The notes: a model not told the origin generated them from the sequence alone. A stretch of DNA of 64,000 nucleotides from RHKX01 sp041393495 (GCA_041393495.1 JAWKKA010000006.1:1-64000); one strand, 5' to 3'. Shown: positions 24,890 through 33,756, counted from the stretch's first letter. Numbers and translations are program-made.

Positions 24890-25935
24890 TCGGGCGGTAG
24901 GACGTGGCAGTGCTCCTGCGGGAAGAGCACGTAGACCTCATCGCTCGAGCCGACCGCTGTCCCGTTCTCGTACAACGAGACGACCGGACCATCCTCGATC
25001 TGCAGATCCATCTCGATCCGATCGCCCAGGAAGCGGTTGCGGATGACGCGCGCGGGCACGGCATCCTCGCTGGCGCCCATCGTGACCTTCAGCCGCTCCG
25101 GTCGGACCGCGAGCACGGCGGCACCGTCGGAATCGCCTGGATCGACCGGGATCGAGCGGCCGCTTTCGAACACGAAGCGGCGGCCGTTCGAATCGACCGT
25201 GCCGGGGATGAAGTTGTTACGACCGATGAACCCCGCGACGAACCGCGTACGCGGCCGGTGGTAGAGCTCGTCGGGCTGGCCCAGCTGCTCGATGTGCCCG
25301 TCGTTGAGGACGCAGACGCGGTCGGACATGACGAGCGCCTCCTCCTGGTCGTGCGTCACATAGACGAAGGTCGCACCGGATTCCTCCTGGATCCGCTTGA
25401 GCTCGACCTGCATGCTCTTGCGGAGCTTCGCGTCGAGCGCCGAGAGCGGCTCGTCGAGGAGGACGAGCTGCGGCCGGTTCACGAGGGCGCGCGCGAGCGC
25501 AACCCGCTGTTGCTGGCCCCCGGAGAGCTTCTCGATCCCGCGGTCCGCCATCGCCGACATCTCGACCATTCGCAACGCCTCGGAGACGCGCGGCCCGATC
25601 TCGCCCTTCGGCACGCCCTTCATCCGCAGCCCGAACGCGACGTTCTTGGCGACGTTCAGGTGCGGGAAGAGCGCGTAGCCCTGAAAGACGGTATTGAGAT
25701 CCCGCTTGTGCGGCGGCACATCGGTGATGTCCGTGCCCGCCAGGAGCACCCGACCCTCGTCCGGCTTGACGAAGCCGGCGATCGTGTTGAGCAGGGTGGT
25801 CTTACCGCTACCCGACGGTCCGAGGAGCGTGATGAACTCACCGCGACGCACCTCGAGGTCGACGCCGTCAGTCGCGACGATCTCGTCGTAGCGCTTCGTG
25901 ATCCCCCGGAGGGAGAGCAGCGTGCGCCCTTGCAC
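24886..25935 (-). CDS. Polyamine-type ABC transporter ATPase (PotA-like)
   Basis: The 349-residue ATPase has Walker A LLGPSGSGKTTLLN, signature LSGGQQQRVALARAL, Walker B LVLLDEPLSALD and switch-His VTHDQEEAL in the first 235 residues, followed by a TOBE regulatory domain. The GTG at 25935 is chosen because GGAGA lies about 6 bases upstream and the length then equals usual PotA proteins; a longer frame would overlap the binding-protein gene. Confidence 0.93.
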   Translation of the reverse strand: MQGRTLLSLRGITKRYDEIVATDGVDLEVRRGEFITLLGPSGSGKTTLLNTIAGFVKPDEGRVLLAGTDITDVPPHKRDLNTVFQGYALFPHLNVAKNVAFGLRMKGVPKGEIGPRVSEALRMVEMSAMADRGIEKLSGGQQQRVALARALVNRPQLVLLDEPLSALDAKLRKSMQVELKRIQEESGATFVYVTHDQEEALVMSDRVCVLNDGHIEQLGQPDELYHRPRTRFVAGFIGRNNFIPGTVDSNGRRFVFESGRSIPVDPGDSDGAAVLAVRPERLKVTMGASEDAVPARVIRNRFLGDRIEMDLQIEDGPVVSLYENGTAVGSSDEVYVLFPQEHCHVLPPE

Positions 25936-25975
25936 GCTGCTCTCCGTGGGGAGGGGAGAGGCGCCCCGGCCTTCG

Positions 25976-27076
25976 TCAGCTGTTCTTGACGCGGTTCCAG
26001 GCATCCTGGTACATCTGGCGGTCGACTGCCTCCCACAGGACGATCTCGTCAACGAAGCTGGGATCGTCCATGTGGAGGTCCTCTGCCAGCGCTGGGCTGA
26101 GCGCGTCGGCTACCGACTGCGTGGCGACCGACCAGCCGGACTTCGCGGTCTCGGTGCCGCCATCCGGCGAGAGCGCCCAGTCCATCCACTTGTACGCTGC
26201 GCACGGGTTCTTGGCCCCGACGGGGATCATCAGCAGGTCGACCCAGCCGAGGTTGCCCTCTTCGGGGGTGAGCCGCTTGACGTTCACGCCCTGGTCCTTG
26301 AGCTCCGTGTACATGTAGTTCCAGCCGGTGGCGATGTCCACCTCACCGGAGGCCATCAACTTGATGAGGTCGTCGCCGCTCGTCCAGTACTTGCGGACGA
26401 GGTCCTTCTGCGCGCTCATCTTCTCCACGACCTCGTTCATCTCGTCCTCGCTGAGGTTGAACGGGTCGTAGCCCAGCGTCAGGGCGCCGACCCACAGCGA
26501 ACCGAGGTCGTCGTAGAGGGCGACCGAGCCGGCGTAGTCCTCGTTGAAGAGCGACTCATAGCTCGCTTCGGGATCAGAGATCGCGTCGGCGTTGTAGATG
26601 ATCGGATCGGCGCTCCAGGTATGGGCGACCCCATAGGTCTGGCCGTCCTGCTCCGCCTGCGGCAGGTCCTTGAACGCGTTGAAGAGCTGCTCGGACTCCG
26701 GTACCTGGCCGAGGTCGATCGGCTGCACGAGGCCCGATTCGATGTATTGCGACGAGACGTCGGTCGTCGCGGGGATCAAGTCGTATTGACCGTTCTTGCT
26801 ACGGATCTTTGCGAAGACCTCGTCGTTCGACGCGATCGACGTGACGTTCACGTCCACGCCGTACTTGTCCTCGAAGCCCTTGATGGACTTGGGCGTTGCG
26901 TAGCCCTCCCAGAGGATCGCGTTCAGCTCGCCCTCCGGCTCGCACGACTCACCGGATGCCAGCGCGGCCGCCGAATCGCCCGCGTCACCTTCGTTATCGC
27001 TGCTCCCGCACGCGGCAACCACCAGCGCGAGGAGCGCGACCATTGCCAGGGCCAACAGGCTCCTTGCATACCTCAT
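25976..27076 (-). CDS. Extracellular polyamine-type substrate-binding lipoprotein (PotD-like)
   Basis: The 366-residue protein has a lipoprotein signal (LLALVVAACGSS, lipid-attached Cys at 23), then a PotD/PotF-like two-lobed binding fold (ILWEGYATPKSIKGFEDKYG; DIATGWNYMYTEL). It would capture the substrate outside the membrane. An AGGAGAGGTG ribosome site lies 6-15 bases before the ATG. Polyamine-pocket acidic and aromatic residues are present in general terms, but the exact ligand cannot be assigned. Confidence 0.92.
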   Translation of the reverse strand: MRYARSLLALAMVALLALVVAACGSSDNEGDAGDSAAALASGESCEPEGELNAILWEGYATPKSIKGFEDKYGVDVNVTSIASNDEVFAKIRSKNGQYDLIPATTDVSSQYIESGLVQPIDLGQVPESEQLFNAFKDLPQAEQDGQTYGVAHTWSADPIIYNADAISDPEASYESLFNEDYAGSVALYDDLGSLWVGALTLGYDPFNLSEDEMNEVVEKMSAQKDLVRKYWTSGDDLIKLMASGEVDIATGWNYMYTELKDQGVNVKRLTPEEGNLGWVDLLMIPVGAKNPCAAYKWMDWALSPDGGTETAKSGWSVATQSVADALSPALAEDLHMDDPSFVDEIVLWEAVDRQMYQDAWNRVKNS

Positions 27077-27125
27077 AGACTCACCTCTCCTTGTTCGTGT
27101 CTCACTCTGGTGACGGCGACGACCG

Positions 27126-28532
27126 TTACGGCCAGCGCTCCAGATAGAAGTCCGTTTCCCATTGCGATACGTGCGCCCAGTAGCGCTGCCAGTCGTCGCG
27201 GCGCAGCTCGACGAACGAGCGGTAGAGCCCCGGCCTGAACGCCTCCTGCATCAGTGCGTCCGCTTCGAAGGCTGCGAGCGCCTCGTCATACGTGATCGGG
27301 ATTCGTTCCTCGCGGGCGACGCGGATGTCGGCTGCGACGTTGGCATGCGTCGGCTCGCCGGGGTCGAGGCCGCGATCGATGCCGTCCATGCCCGCAGTCG
27401 CGCATCCCGCGAGCGTCAGGTAGGCATTGCATGATCCGTCGAACTGGCGGATCTCGAACCGTCCCGGCGCCGGGATGCGGATCAGGCTCGTGCGGTTGTT
27501 GTAGTCGAAGGACTTGTGGAACGGAGCCCAGTAGCCGATGTCCCAGAACCGCTTGTAGGAGTTGACGCTCGGTGACCCCAGCATCGTCAGCGCATCGGCG
27601 TGCTCGAGGAGACCGCCGAGAAAACCGACGCCGATCTTGGAAAGGCGGCAGTCCCCCTTCTGATCGCCGAGGATCACGTTCTCGTCATCCGAGTCGACGA
27701 GCGAGAGATGGTGATGGTGCCCGTTGCCGGAGACGCCCATGAAGGGCTTCGGCATGAACGTGCAGATCATCCCGTGCTTACGCGCGACGACCCGACACAT
27801 CTGCCGGTAGCGGAAGAAGTCGTCCGCATACCGGAGCGCGGTCTTCGGCGCGAGGTTGATCTCGAGCTGCGAGGAGTCCTCGGAATCCCCGTGGGAGATG
27901 TCGAGGCCCATGGCGGCGCCGTATTCGAGCAGGTCGAGCAGCACCGGCTGAAGCTCGTGGAAGTTCGTGATCTCGTAGAAGGAGAACGCCGAGGTGGTGT
28001 GCTCGAGGGCGCCGTCCTCGCCCTTGCGCAGCCACATCATCTCCGGCTCGATCCCGCAGAGCATCCGTAGGTCGTGCTTCGAGCGAAGCTCGTGCTCGAG
28101 GCGCAGCAGGTTGCCGCGCACGCAGTGGTCGAGCAGCTCGCCGCTCTCCTCGTCGTGGAAGAAGCACATGACGGATGCGAGCTTCGGCTCCCAGGGATGA
28201 ATTCGCAGCGTGGCGAGATCGGGGATCCCCATGCCCTCGCGCTCCTCCTCACCGAACCCGATCAGCTCGCCGAACAGGTTCTCGCGCGCGTCGGTGATCG
28301 CGCCGTAGTGGAGGCGAATCCCCTTCGTCGCGGTGGCGGCGAGGTGGTCGAGGGTGACGAGCTTGCCGAGCGCACGCCCGTCGACGGACGGGATCTGGAA
28401 GTAGACGCCTTTGACGCCCGCATCGTGCAGCCGCGCGATGGCGGCGTCCAGGGCCTCGCGGAACTCGGTCGACGCGGTGAGCTCCTTGTAGTTGCTGCGG
28501 AACTCGTACGGGGTTTCGGTCGTTGACAGCAA
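27126..28532 (-). CDS. Glutamine-synthetase-family gamma-glutamyl-amine ligase
   Basis: The 468-residue protein has a type I glutamine synthetase catalytic fold: GIEPEMMW, HGDSEDSSQLEINL, GNGHHHHLSL and RFEIRQFDGSCNAYL, which supply the metal and ATP ligands. The sequence diverges from housekeeping GlnA and lacks the adenylylation-loop context, and its neighbours (polyamine transporter, PuuD-like hydrolases, PuuB-like oxidase) point to PuuA/GlnA3/IpuC-type gamma-glutamylation of an amine. A TTG start is used, with GGAGGAG about 10 bases upstream inside the end of the regulator gene, three bases after that gene's stop. Confidence 0.87.
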   Translation of the reverse strand: MLSTTETPYEFRSNYKELTASTEFREALDAAIARLHDAGVKGVYFQIPSVDGRALGKLVTLDHLAATATKGIRLHYGAITDARENLFGELIGFGEEEREGMGIPDLATLRIHPWEPKLASVMCFFHDEESGELLDHCVRGNLLRLEHELRSKHDLRMLCGIEPEMMWLRKGEDGALEHTTSAFSFYEITNFHELQPVLLDLLEYGAAMGLDISHGDSEDSSQLEINLAPKTALRYADDFFRYRQMCRVVARKHGMICTFMPKPFMGVSGNGHHHHLSLVDSDDENVILGDQKGDCRLSKIGVGFLGGLLEHADALTMLGSPSVNSYKRFWDIGYWAPFHKSFDYNNRTSLIRIPAPGRFEIRQFDGSCNAYLTLAGCATAGMDGIDRGLDPGEPTHANVAADIRVAREERIPITYDEALAAFEADALMQEAFRPGLYRSFVELRRDDWQRYWAHVSQWETDFYLERWP

Positions 28533-28535
28533 GGG

Positions 28536-29239
28536 CTAGTTCTCCTCCGCATGCGATTGCTTTGCATCCGATTGCTCGTCGAGCAGTGCGAGCAGGTCAC
28601 GGCGAGCGGTACCGATGTGCTCGCGGACGAGCCGCTCGGCCTCGTCGACGTCACGATCGACGAGTGCTTGAGCGATCGCCGCGTGTTCGTCGGCCATCTG
28701 CTCGAGCTCGGCGGGGTCGGAGACGTATATCTCGAACATCCGCACGGCGGTGACCGACTCCCAAAGCGACTCGAAGAGCGAGACCATCCGGCGATTTCCG
28801 GAGCATTCGTAGATCGCCCGGTGAAAGGCCCGGTTGCGCTCGAAGAGCTCGAGCGGCGTCAGGTCCGGACCGCCGCTGGCATCGGCCGCCGCCACGATCT
28901 CCTCGAGCTCCTTGTTCGACGCCGCGATCGCCGCCTTCGGGCGACGTACGGGTCGAGCAGCTCGCGCAGCTCGTAGATCTCGTCGATCTCCTTCGGCGAG
29001 AGGCTGTTGACCACCGCTCCGCGCCGCGGCTGGAGCTGCACGAGACCGTCACTGGCAAGACGGGCAAGCGCCTCGCGAACCGGAGTCTGGCTCACGTTGT
29101 AGCGCTCCGCGACCACAGACTGGCGGACTCGCTCGCCCGGCTTGAATTCGCCGAGCAGAATTCCCTCTCGCAGCTGCGAATAGACCCAGTCCGCGACACC
29201 AACGGCCCGGCCGGCACCGATCTCTCCTCCATCGGACAT
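28536..29239 (-). pseudogene. GntR/FadR-family regulator (FCD type), one frameshift
   Basis: The N-terminal winged helix (PGERVRQSVVAERYNVSQTP, VREALARLASDGLVQLQPRR) ends in EIYELRELLDPYVAR, then the frame breaks near 28933-28940. The C-terminal FCD domain continues in another frame (LELFERNRAFHRAIYECSGN; ADEHAAIAQALVDRD). Restoring one missing base gives 234 residues, the standard FadR-type size. It probably represses or activates the amine operons below it. The palindrome at 29254-29265 lies 15 bases before its ATG, suggesting self-control. Confidence 0.8.
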
Positions 29240-29253
29240 TCGTCGTCGAATAC

Positions 29254-29265
29254 ATTATCGATAAT
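29254..29265. promoter_or_regulatory. GntR operator candidate, site 2
   Basis: ATTAT-CG-ATAAT is a perfect 12-bp palindrome upstream of the GntR start. It shares both half-sites, and the flanking C on each side, with the site at 20768-20779. Confidence 0.65.
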
Positions 29266-29293
29266 CAAGGATGGATGTCAAGCTGGGTTGCGA

Positions 29294-29980
29294 TCACGGC
29301 CGAGCCCGCGTCCACCAGCCGTCGAACAGCGCGAACGCGCGCTCGCTGGAGCCGGCGCCGAAGCGCTCGCCCTGAGCGCGGATAGCGTCCGGCTCGACCC
29401 CACGCTCGACCAGCTTGTCGTGCTCGAGCTCGATCCAGTGGGTGACGATGGCAGGCGACGCCTCCGGGTGGAACTGGAGGCCGAGGTGCGGCCCACGGAC
29501 GAATCCCGCCGCTCCCGCGGGTCCATGCGCGATGAGCCGGGCGCTGTCCGGGATCGAGAGCTGCTCGCTGTTGAAGTGGACCCAGGGGCCAGGCGACAGC
29601 CATTCACCGGCCGGCTCTATCTCGTACCACCCGGCCAGTGGTGGCTCAGCGCGGACCACCGGCGCACCCATCGCGCGGGCGAGTGCCTGGCCGCCGAAGC
29701 AGATGCCGAGTACCGGCACATCCGCGCTCACCGCGCGGCGCAGGAATTCGATCTCAGCTGGAATCCACTCCGGCTCGTCCTGGTTCGTCGAGGAATCAGA
29801 TCCCAACGAGCAGATCCACCCGTAGCTTTGCGGCTCGACTGGCACGAAGTCTTGAAACGGCCTGACAATCTCGTGCTCGATACCGCGTGCCTCCAGCCAA
29901 TCGGCGAAGTATCCGGCCGGCGCATTGGCCTCGTTCTGGAGGATCAGACCTCGGTTCCGTCCTTGCTGCCCCTCCGCCAT
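29294..29980 (-). CDS. Class I glutamine amidotransferase domain protein
   Basis: The 228-residue protein starts with GLILQNEANAPAGYFADWLE and contains LGICFGGQALARAMGAPV (nucleophile Cys near 98) and LQFHPEASPAIVTHW (His/Glu), the complete triad of GMP-synthase-like class I amidotransferases that act alone. It probably hydrolyses a gamma-glutamyl compound. It ends 54 bases before the GntR gene on the same strand, so it is the most upstream member of the amine gene block. The ATG at 29980 precedes the first beta strand. Confidence 0.82.
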   Translation of the reverse strand: MAEGQQGRNRGLILQNEANAPAGYFADWLEARGIEHEIVRPFQDFVPVEPQSYGWICSLGSDSSTNQDEPEWIPAEIEFLRRAVSADVPVLGICFGGQALARAMGAPVVRAEPPLAGWYEIEPAGEWLSPGPWVHFNSEQLSIPDSARLIAHGPAGAAGFVRGPHLGLQFHPEASPAIVTHWIELEHDKLVERGVEPDAIRAQGERFGAGSSERAFALFDGWWTRARP

Positions 29981-30452
29981 GCCTCGACGGTAGCCGGTCG
30001 CAGGCAAGCTTCGCGACGAAGTCGGGCTGAGGTGCGCGGAAATGGATTCCCGACACAGACGTAGATCGGCAAGGAACGAGTCGCGATGACGCTCGGCTCG
30101 GCCTCCCCCAGCTGTTTCCGAATGCGGGCTTCCCGCCCGGGCGATCCGCGCGGTGTTCGGCGAGCGCGCGCCCTGCCAGCGCTGCGTCCGCCACGAGGAG
30201 GCCGAAGGGCACGTGGTCTCCGGCAAGGAGCCCCTCAACACGTTCCTGAGCCGGGATCAATCGTTCGGAGGTCGTCGAGGACGTCGGCAGGCGTACTGGG
30301 CGCTACCGGCTTTCGGACACGGCACAGCCTCAGATCCGTCGCCCGTCAGTGTCGAAGGTGACCATGGACGGGTCGAGCGCAACGGTCAAGTGAGCGAGCG
30401 CCTCAGCCCGACCTGAGACCGTGCAGCTGTGCATGCACATCCGCACACGTGA
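29981..30452. other. Gap without a supported gene
   Basis: About 470 bases separate the amidotransferase from the methyltransferase fragment. Short frames exist on both strands (for example 30153-30416 on the plus strand, reading GHVVSGKEPLNTFLSRD), but I recognise none and they overlap one another. It may contain the lost N-terminal part of the methyltransferase, too altered to see. Confidence 0.5.
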
Positions 30453-31044
30453 CACCACCCGACCGAGGGGCTACACGGACTCGGGTGGGCGGTCGATGCG
30501 GCCCCGACTCTCAAGGGTGGCTCCACGATCGGCATACCTTCGCCCCCTGCGATCTGGGAATCGGCAACGGGGAGGATCGTCACTCCAGATCTACTCGACG
30601 CCGAGCGCCTCCAGGGCTTTCCCGCCGATTGGACGCTTGCGGCAGACGAACCTCCTGTCCGTCGGCCGACGAATCGCTGGAAGCTGGTTGGCAACGCCGT
30701 AAGCGTTCCAGTCGCCCGCTGGATCGGGGAGCGCATCCTCACTCCGATACGTACTCAGGTGCCAGCGAGACCCCGCTCCCAGCACAGGGGTGCTGGCCGC
30801 GGGCGGCCTGGGCCGGGCTGGGGAGCGTCACGCAGTCGGAGTCTCGATGTGGCCCGTGGCCTATCCTCGACCCCACCTCCATGAGTTCCTCGAGCACGGG
30901 CCAGCCCTCCTCTCCGCACGTGCTACGGCCGGCTTCCTCGACCGAGCGTCGCGTGGCAGCCTGCGCATCCCGGAGGATCTGATCTGCGACGTACGGGCGC
31001 ACCTCGACGCCGTGACTCCGCGGGAGCAGCTCGTCCTGGCCTGA
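30453..31044 (+). pseudogene. DNA (cytosine-5) methyltransferase, C-terminal fragment with frameshift
   Basis: From 30453 the frame reads AAPTLKGGSTIGIPSPPAIW then IVTPDLLDAERLQGFPADWT (motif IX region) and RWKLVGNAVSVPVARWIGER (motif X), the end of a C5-methyltransferase target-recognition and catalytic domain. Near 30750 the frame shifts; the family's C-terminal tail goes on as AGERHAVGVSMWPV and LSARATAGFLDRASRGSLRI to the stop at 31044. Catalytic motifs I-VIII (including the PCQ loop) are absent, so no active enzyme is made. Confidence 0.75.
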
Positions 31045-31103
31045 CGTTCCCGGGTCCGTCCGGACGAGGCATCGAGCCGTCGTCCGGAGAGGTCAGCTCG
31101 CGC

Positions 31104-31505
31104 ATGGCACACACGGAGCGGCGCGACACCAAGCCGGAAGTGGAGCTCCGTCGCATCCTTCACGCTCGCGGGCTTCGATTCCGCGTCGATCGACCGATCC
31201 TGCTGGATCGTCGCCGACGAGCCGACGTCGTCTTCGGGCCGGCGAGAGTGGCGGTCTTCGTCGACGGATGCTTCTGGCACGGCTGCCCGGAACACGCAAC
31301 GTGGCCGACCAGCGACGCGGAGTTCTGGCGGGAGAAGATCATCGCCAACAAGAGCCGCGACCGGAACACCGATAGCCAACTGGAAGGGGCCGGATGGCAC
31401 GTGGAGCGGGTTTGGGAGCACGAGGTCATGGAGGTGGCGGCGGGCCGCATCGAGGTCGCAGTTCGATCTTGCCGTCCGCCCGATCGGCTCCGGGACTCCA
31501 TGTAG
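31104..31505 (+). CDS. vsr: Very short patch repair (Vsr) endonuclease
   Basis: The 133-residue protein has the family's core: RRDTKPEVELRRILHARGLR, the Asp of RADVVFGPARVAVFVDG, CFWHGCPEH and FWREKIIANKSRDRNTDSQL. Vsr nicks T:G mismatches made by deamination of 5-methylcytosine and is nearly always encoded next to a C5-methyltransferase, as here (59 bases downstream of the methyltransferase remnant). GAGAGG lies 12-17 bases before the ATG. It appears intact although its partner is broken. Confidence 0.9.
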   Translation: MAHTERRDTKPEVELRRILHARGLRFRVDRPILLDRRRRADVVFGPARVAVFVDGCFWHGCPEHATWPTSDAEFWREKIIANKSRDRNTDSQLEGAGWHVERVWEHEVMEVAAGRIEVAVRSCRPPDRLRDSM

Positions 31506-31516
31506 GGTCGCGCTCG

Positions 31517-31690
31517 ATGTACGGGCCCGAGATCCTCGTCGCCAGCATGACCGTGCCGCAACCTCGTGGACCATCGAGGCAACTCTGGCAGTACCACTCA
31601 CGCTCGGACGTCCACAGCAAGGTCGCATCACGCATCTGCGCGGGCGAACGCCTCCAGGGGCGGGAGGCCTGCGAGGTCACTCTGCGCTAG
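31517..31690 (+). CDS. Short ORF after vsr, possible restriction-gene fragment
   Basis: The 57-codon frame (MYGPEILVASMTVPQPRGPS, then RQLWQYHSRSDVHSK) starts 11 bases after vsr. The position, directly behind a C5-methyltransferase and vsr, is where the cognate restriction endonuclease usually lies. I see no catalytic motif, and the last 20 residues look like non-coding read-through, so it is probably the 5' stub of a deleted gene. Confidence 0.35.
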   Translation: MYGPEILVASMTVPQPRGPSRQLWQYHSRSDVHSKVASRICAGERLQGREACEVTLR

Positions 31691-31697
31691 ATCCGAC

Positions 31698-32131
31698 GTG
31701 GCGCCTGTCGAGCTGAATTCCGAAGTCCGCGCACTACTCACCGAGGGGCAGCGGATCGGCAAGCTGGCGACGACCCGTAAGAACGGCAACCCCTGGATCC
31801 AGCCACTGTGGTTCATCCTCGACGGCGCCCAGATCCGGGTTGTGGTCACGAGCAGTTCGATCACCGCAAAGAGCCTTCGCCGGACTGGCCGAGCGACGCT
31901 TTGCGTCGACGATGAGGAGTTGCCCTACCGATTCGTCGTACTCGAGTGTCGCGCCACAGTCGACGACTCACAGGAAGCAGCAAGGTGCTCGCTTACGGCG
32001 ATGCTGGCCCGCTACCGGCCGGACATCGACGCTCCAGCGGAGATCGCGATGTACCAAGGGTCGGCGTCATAGCGACGCTCGAGCCTGAGCGCGTCTTCTA
32101 CATGCCGCAGGTCGTCGACCTCCACGAGTGA
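31698..32131 (+). pseudogene. PPOX-class F420-dependent (pyridoxamine-phosphate-oxidase-like) protein, one frameshift
   Basis: From the GTG at 31698 the sequence reads LLTEGQRIGKLATTRKNGNP then WIQPLWFILDG and LRRTGRATLCVDDEELPYRF, typical of split-barrel F420/flavin-binding PPOX proteins. Near 32050-32065 the frame breaks after EIAMYQ; the expected C-terminus ATLEPERVFYMPQVVDLHE continues in another frame to 32131. One missing base accounts for the shift, giving about 144 residues. Confidence 0.75.
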
Positions 32132-32660
32132 GCCGCGGATGACCGCCACCCCGCATTCCCAGTGTCATGGTCGCCAGGCCAGGCGCCTCGACGGCCACGA
32201 TCGTGGCGTGAAAGTAGCTTCCGTGCCCCGCAACACAAGAATGATCGTCCACACCTGCCTGTAGCGAACCCCGAGCGGATCGCTAAGACCGCCTGCTGAC
32301 GTGTCTGGCCGGGTGCTTGGCGGGGTATCTGGTCCTCCGTTCTGCTGAAGGTCTCTACAAACGCGACTCTGCGGAAGTGGGATCAGATCAAGGTGTCCAC
32401 GGAAGTCGGGGCACTCCAGTTTGTATGTCTCCCCCACCCCGATTTCTTCTCTGATCTTCGTTCCCCGATCCCTGCCTTCCGCCTCCTCCTTGCCCTGCTT
32501 CCGTCCCTGCAACAACTTCTCTTCCCCGCCGCTGCCGACCCCGATCACACACATGGTGTGGGAGTGGGGTCGGCAGCGGCGGGGCCATGTCGCCACTCCA
32601 ATCTCCCCCGCTTCCTGACATCTCGCGAGCGGTAAGGCGCGGAGAGAAGCCCCAGTCAGG
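32132..32660. other. Long gap with a strong hairpin, no gene
   Basis: About 530 bases without a recognisable gene. The plus strand is pyrimidine-rich between 32420 and 32530, and the large inverted repeat at 32524-32584 lies near the right end, 77 bases before the DGQHR gene start. Confidence 0.6.
32524..32584. repeat. Large perfect inverted repeat (19-bp arms, nested hairpin)
   Basis: The right arm GGGGTCGGCAGCGGCGGGG (32566-32584) pairs perfectly with 32524-32542. Inside lies a second hairpin, CACAC-ATG-GTGTG (32548-32560). There is no U-tract, so an ordinary intrinsic terminator is not obvious. It could be a REP-like element, an autoregulatory site for the downstream gene or an element end. 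Confidence 0.8.
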
Positions 32661-33756
32661 ATGCGGCATCCGAAGGGTTACTCGCCGCAGGCCGTTGGCG
32701 TTATCGAGGCAGCGGCGCTCGTCGAGCGGTACGTGATCCCGCACCGCGACTCGCGAAAGAAGCAGGGCTACCAGAGGCCGACCTCGAAGGCCCGGGTGAA
32801 CAAGCTGATCGCCGACCTGAGACGCGGCCAGGTCGATATCCCAACGGCGGTCCTGCTCAACCAGCGGGACTTCGATCGACCTGCGCATCTGGTCGAGGGC
32901 AACGAGGGAGACGCGGTACTGACCCCGAACGGGTCCGACCTGTTCGTCGTAGACGGGCAGCACCGCATCGAGGCGCTGGCGCGGCTCGTGGAGGAGAACC
33001 CCGAATCGTGGGGGTCATACGAGTTGACGTTCGTCTGCATGCTCGGTGCGGATGAGCACGAGGAGATGAAGCAGTCTTACGTCGTCAACAGCACGGCAAA
33101 GAGCGTACGAACCGACCTCGCGCTCGACCTGCTCAAGCAGCAAGCGGAGAACGACCCGCTGTTCATGGACGCCCTCATCCAGAAAGGCGAGGACTGGAAG
33201 GTCGATGCGCAGACGATCACCGACGCGCTGGACAAGACCCGAATCTGGAAGGGGCGGATCCGCTTGCCGCGAGACGACGATCGGCTCCGCCGGCATGGTC
33301 GCGTCTCTGAAGCAGGTGCTCGACACGCCGTTCTTCGGGGCGATCTCAACGGAGAACCGAGTGAAGATCCTGGAGGCCTATTGGGAGGGCATCGCCAGCG
33401 TGATCCCCGAGGCCTTCGGCCTGAGCGGCGCCGGCGTTCCCGTGTCCGGCGATCCCGTCGAGTACGGGATCCAGAAGTCCACGAGCGTAATGATCATGCA
33501 CCAGCTCCTCATTCCGACCCTGGAGCTACTCCGGTCCGAGGGCAAGTCAGTCGTGGAGCCGGAGAACTACGCCGAGGCGCTCTGCGATCCGCTGCTGAAC
33601 CTGGAGGGCGACACGGGCAAGGGCGGCGTTGCCCGCGGCGCCGACTTCTGGCTGTCTGGGGTCGAAGGCGCTGCCGGCTCGTTCAGCAGTAACGCCGGGC
33701 GGCGCGTGCTCGCTGCAAGGCTCCGCAGCTCGCTTCCGGAAGTCGAGATCGAGTAG
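32661..33756 (+). pseudogene. DGQHR-domain (DndB-like) protein, one frameshift
   Basis: The N-terminal 200 residues contain the family motif LFVVDGQHRIEALARLVEEN and NSTAKSVRTDLALDLL. DGQHR proteins include DndB, the regulator of DNA phosphorothioation, and other defence-linked proteins. Around 33265-33285 the frame changes; the rest continues as ETTIGSAGMVASLKQVLDTP and VEYGIQKSTSVMIMHQLLIP to 33756, giving about 365 residues if repaired. No dnd or phosphorothioation genes lie nearby, so the role in this remnant is unknown. Confidence 0.75.

Noticed and set aside
28536..29239. Two separate genes for the DNA-binding and FCD parts of the GntR regulator
   Set aside because: One missing base joins them into a normal-length FadR-type protein, and the second part has no start or ribosome site of its own.
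30153..30416. Possible small gene reading GHVVSGKEPLNTFLSRD
   Set aside because: No ribosome site, no known family and competing frames on the other strand. I could not show it is coding.
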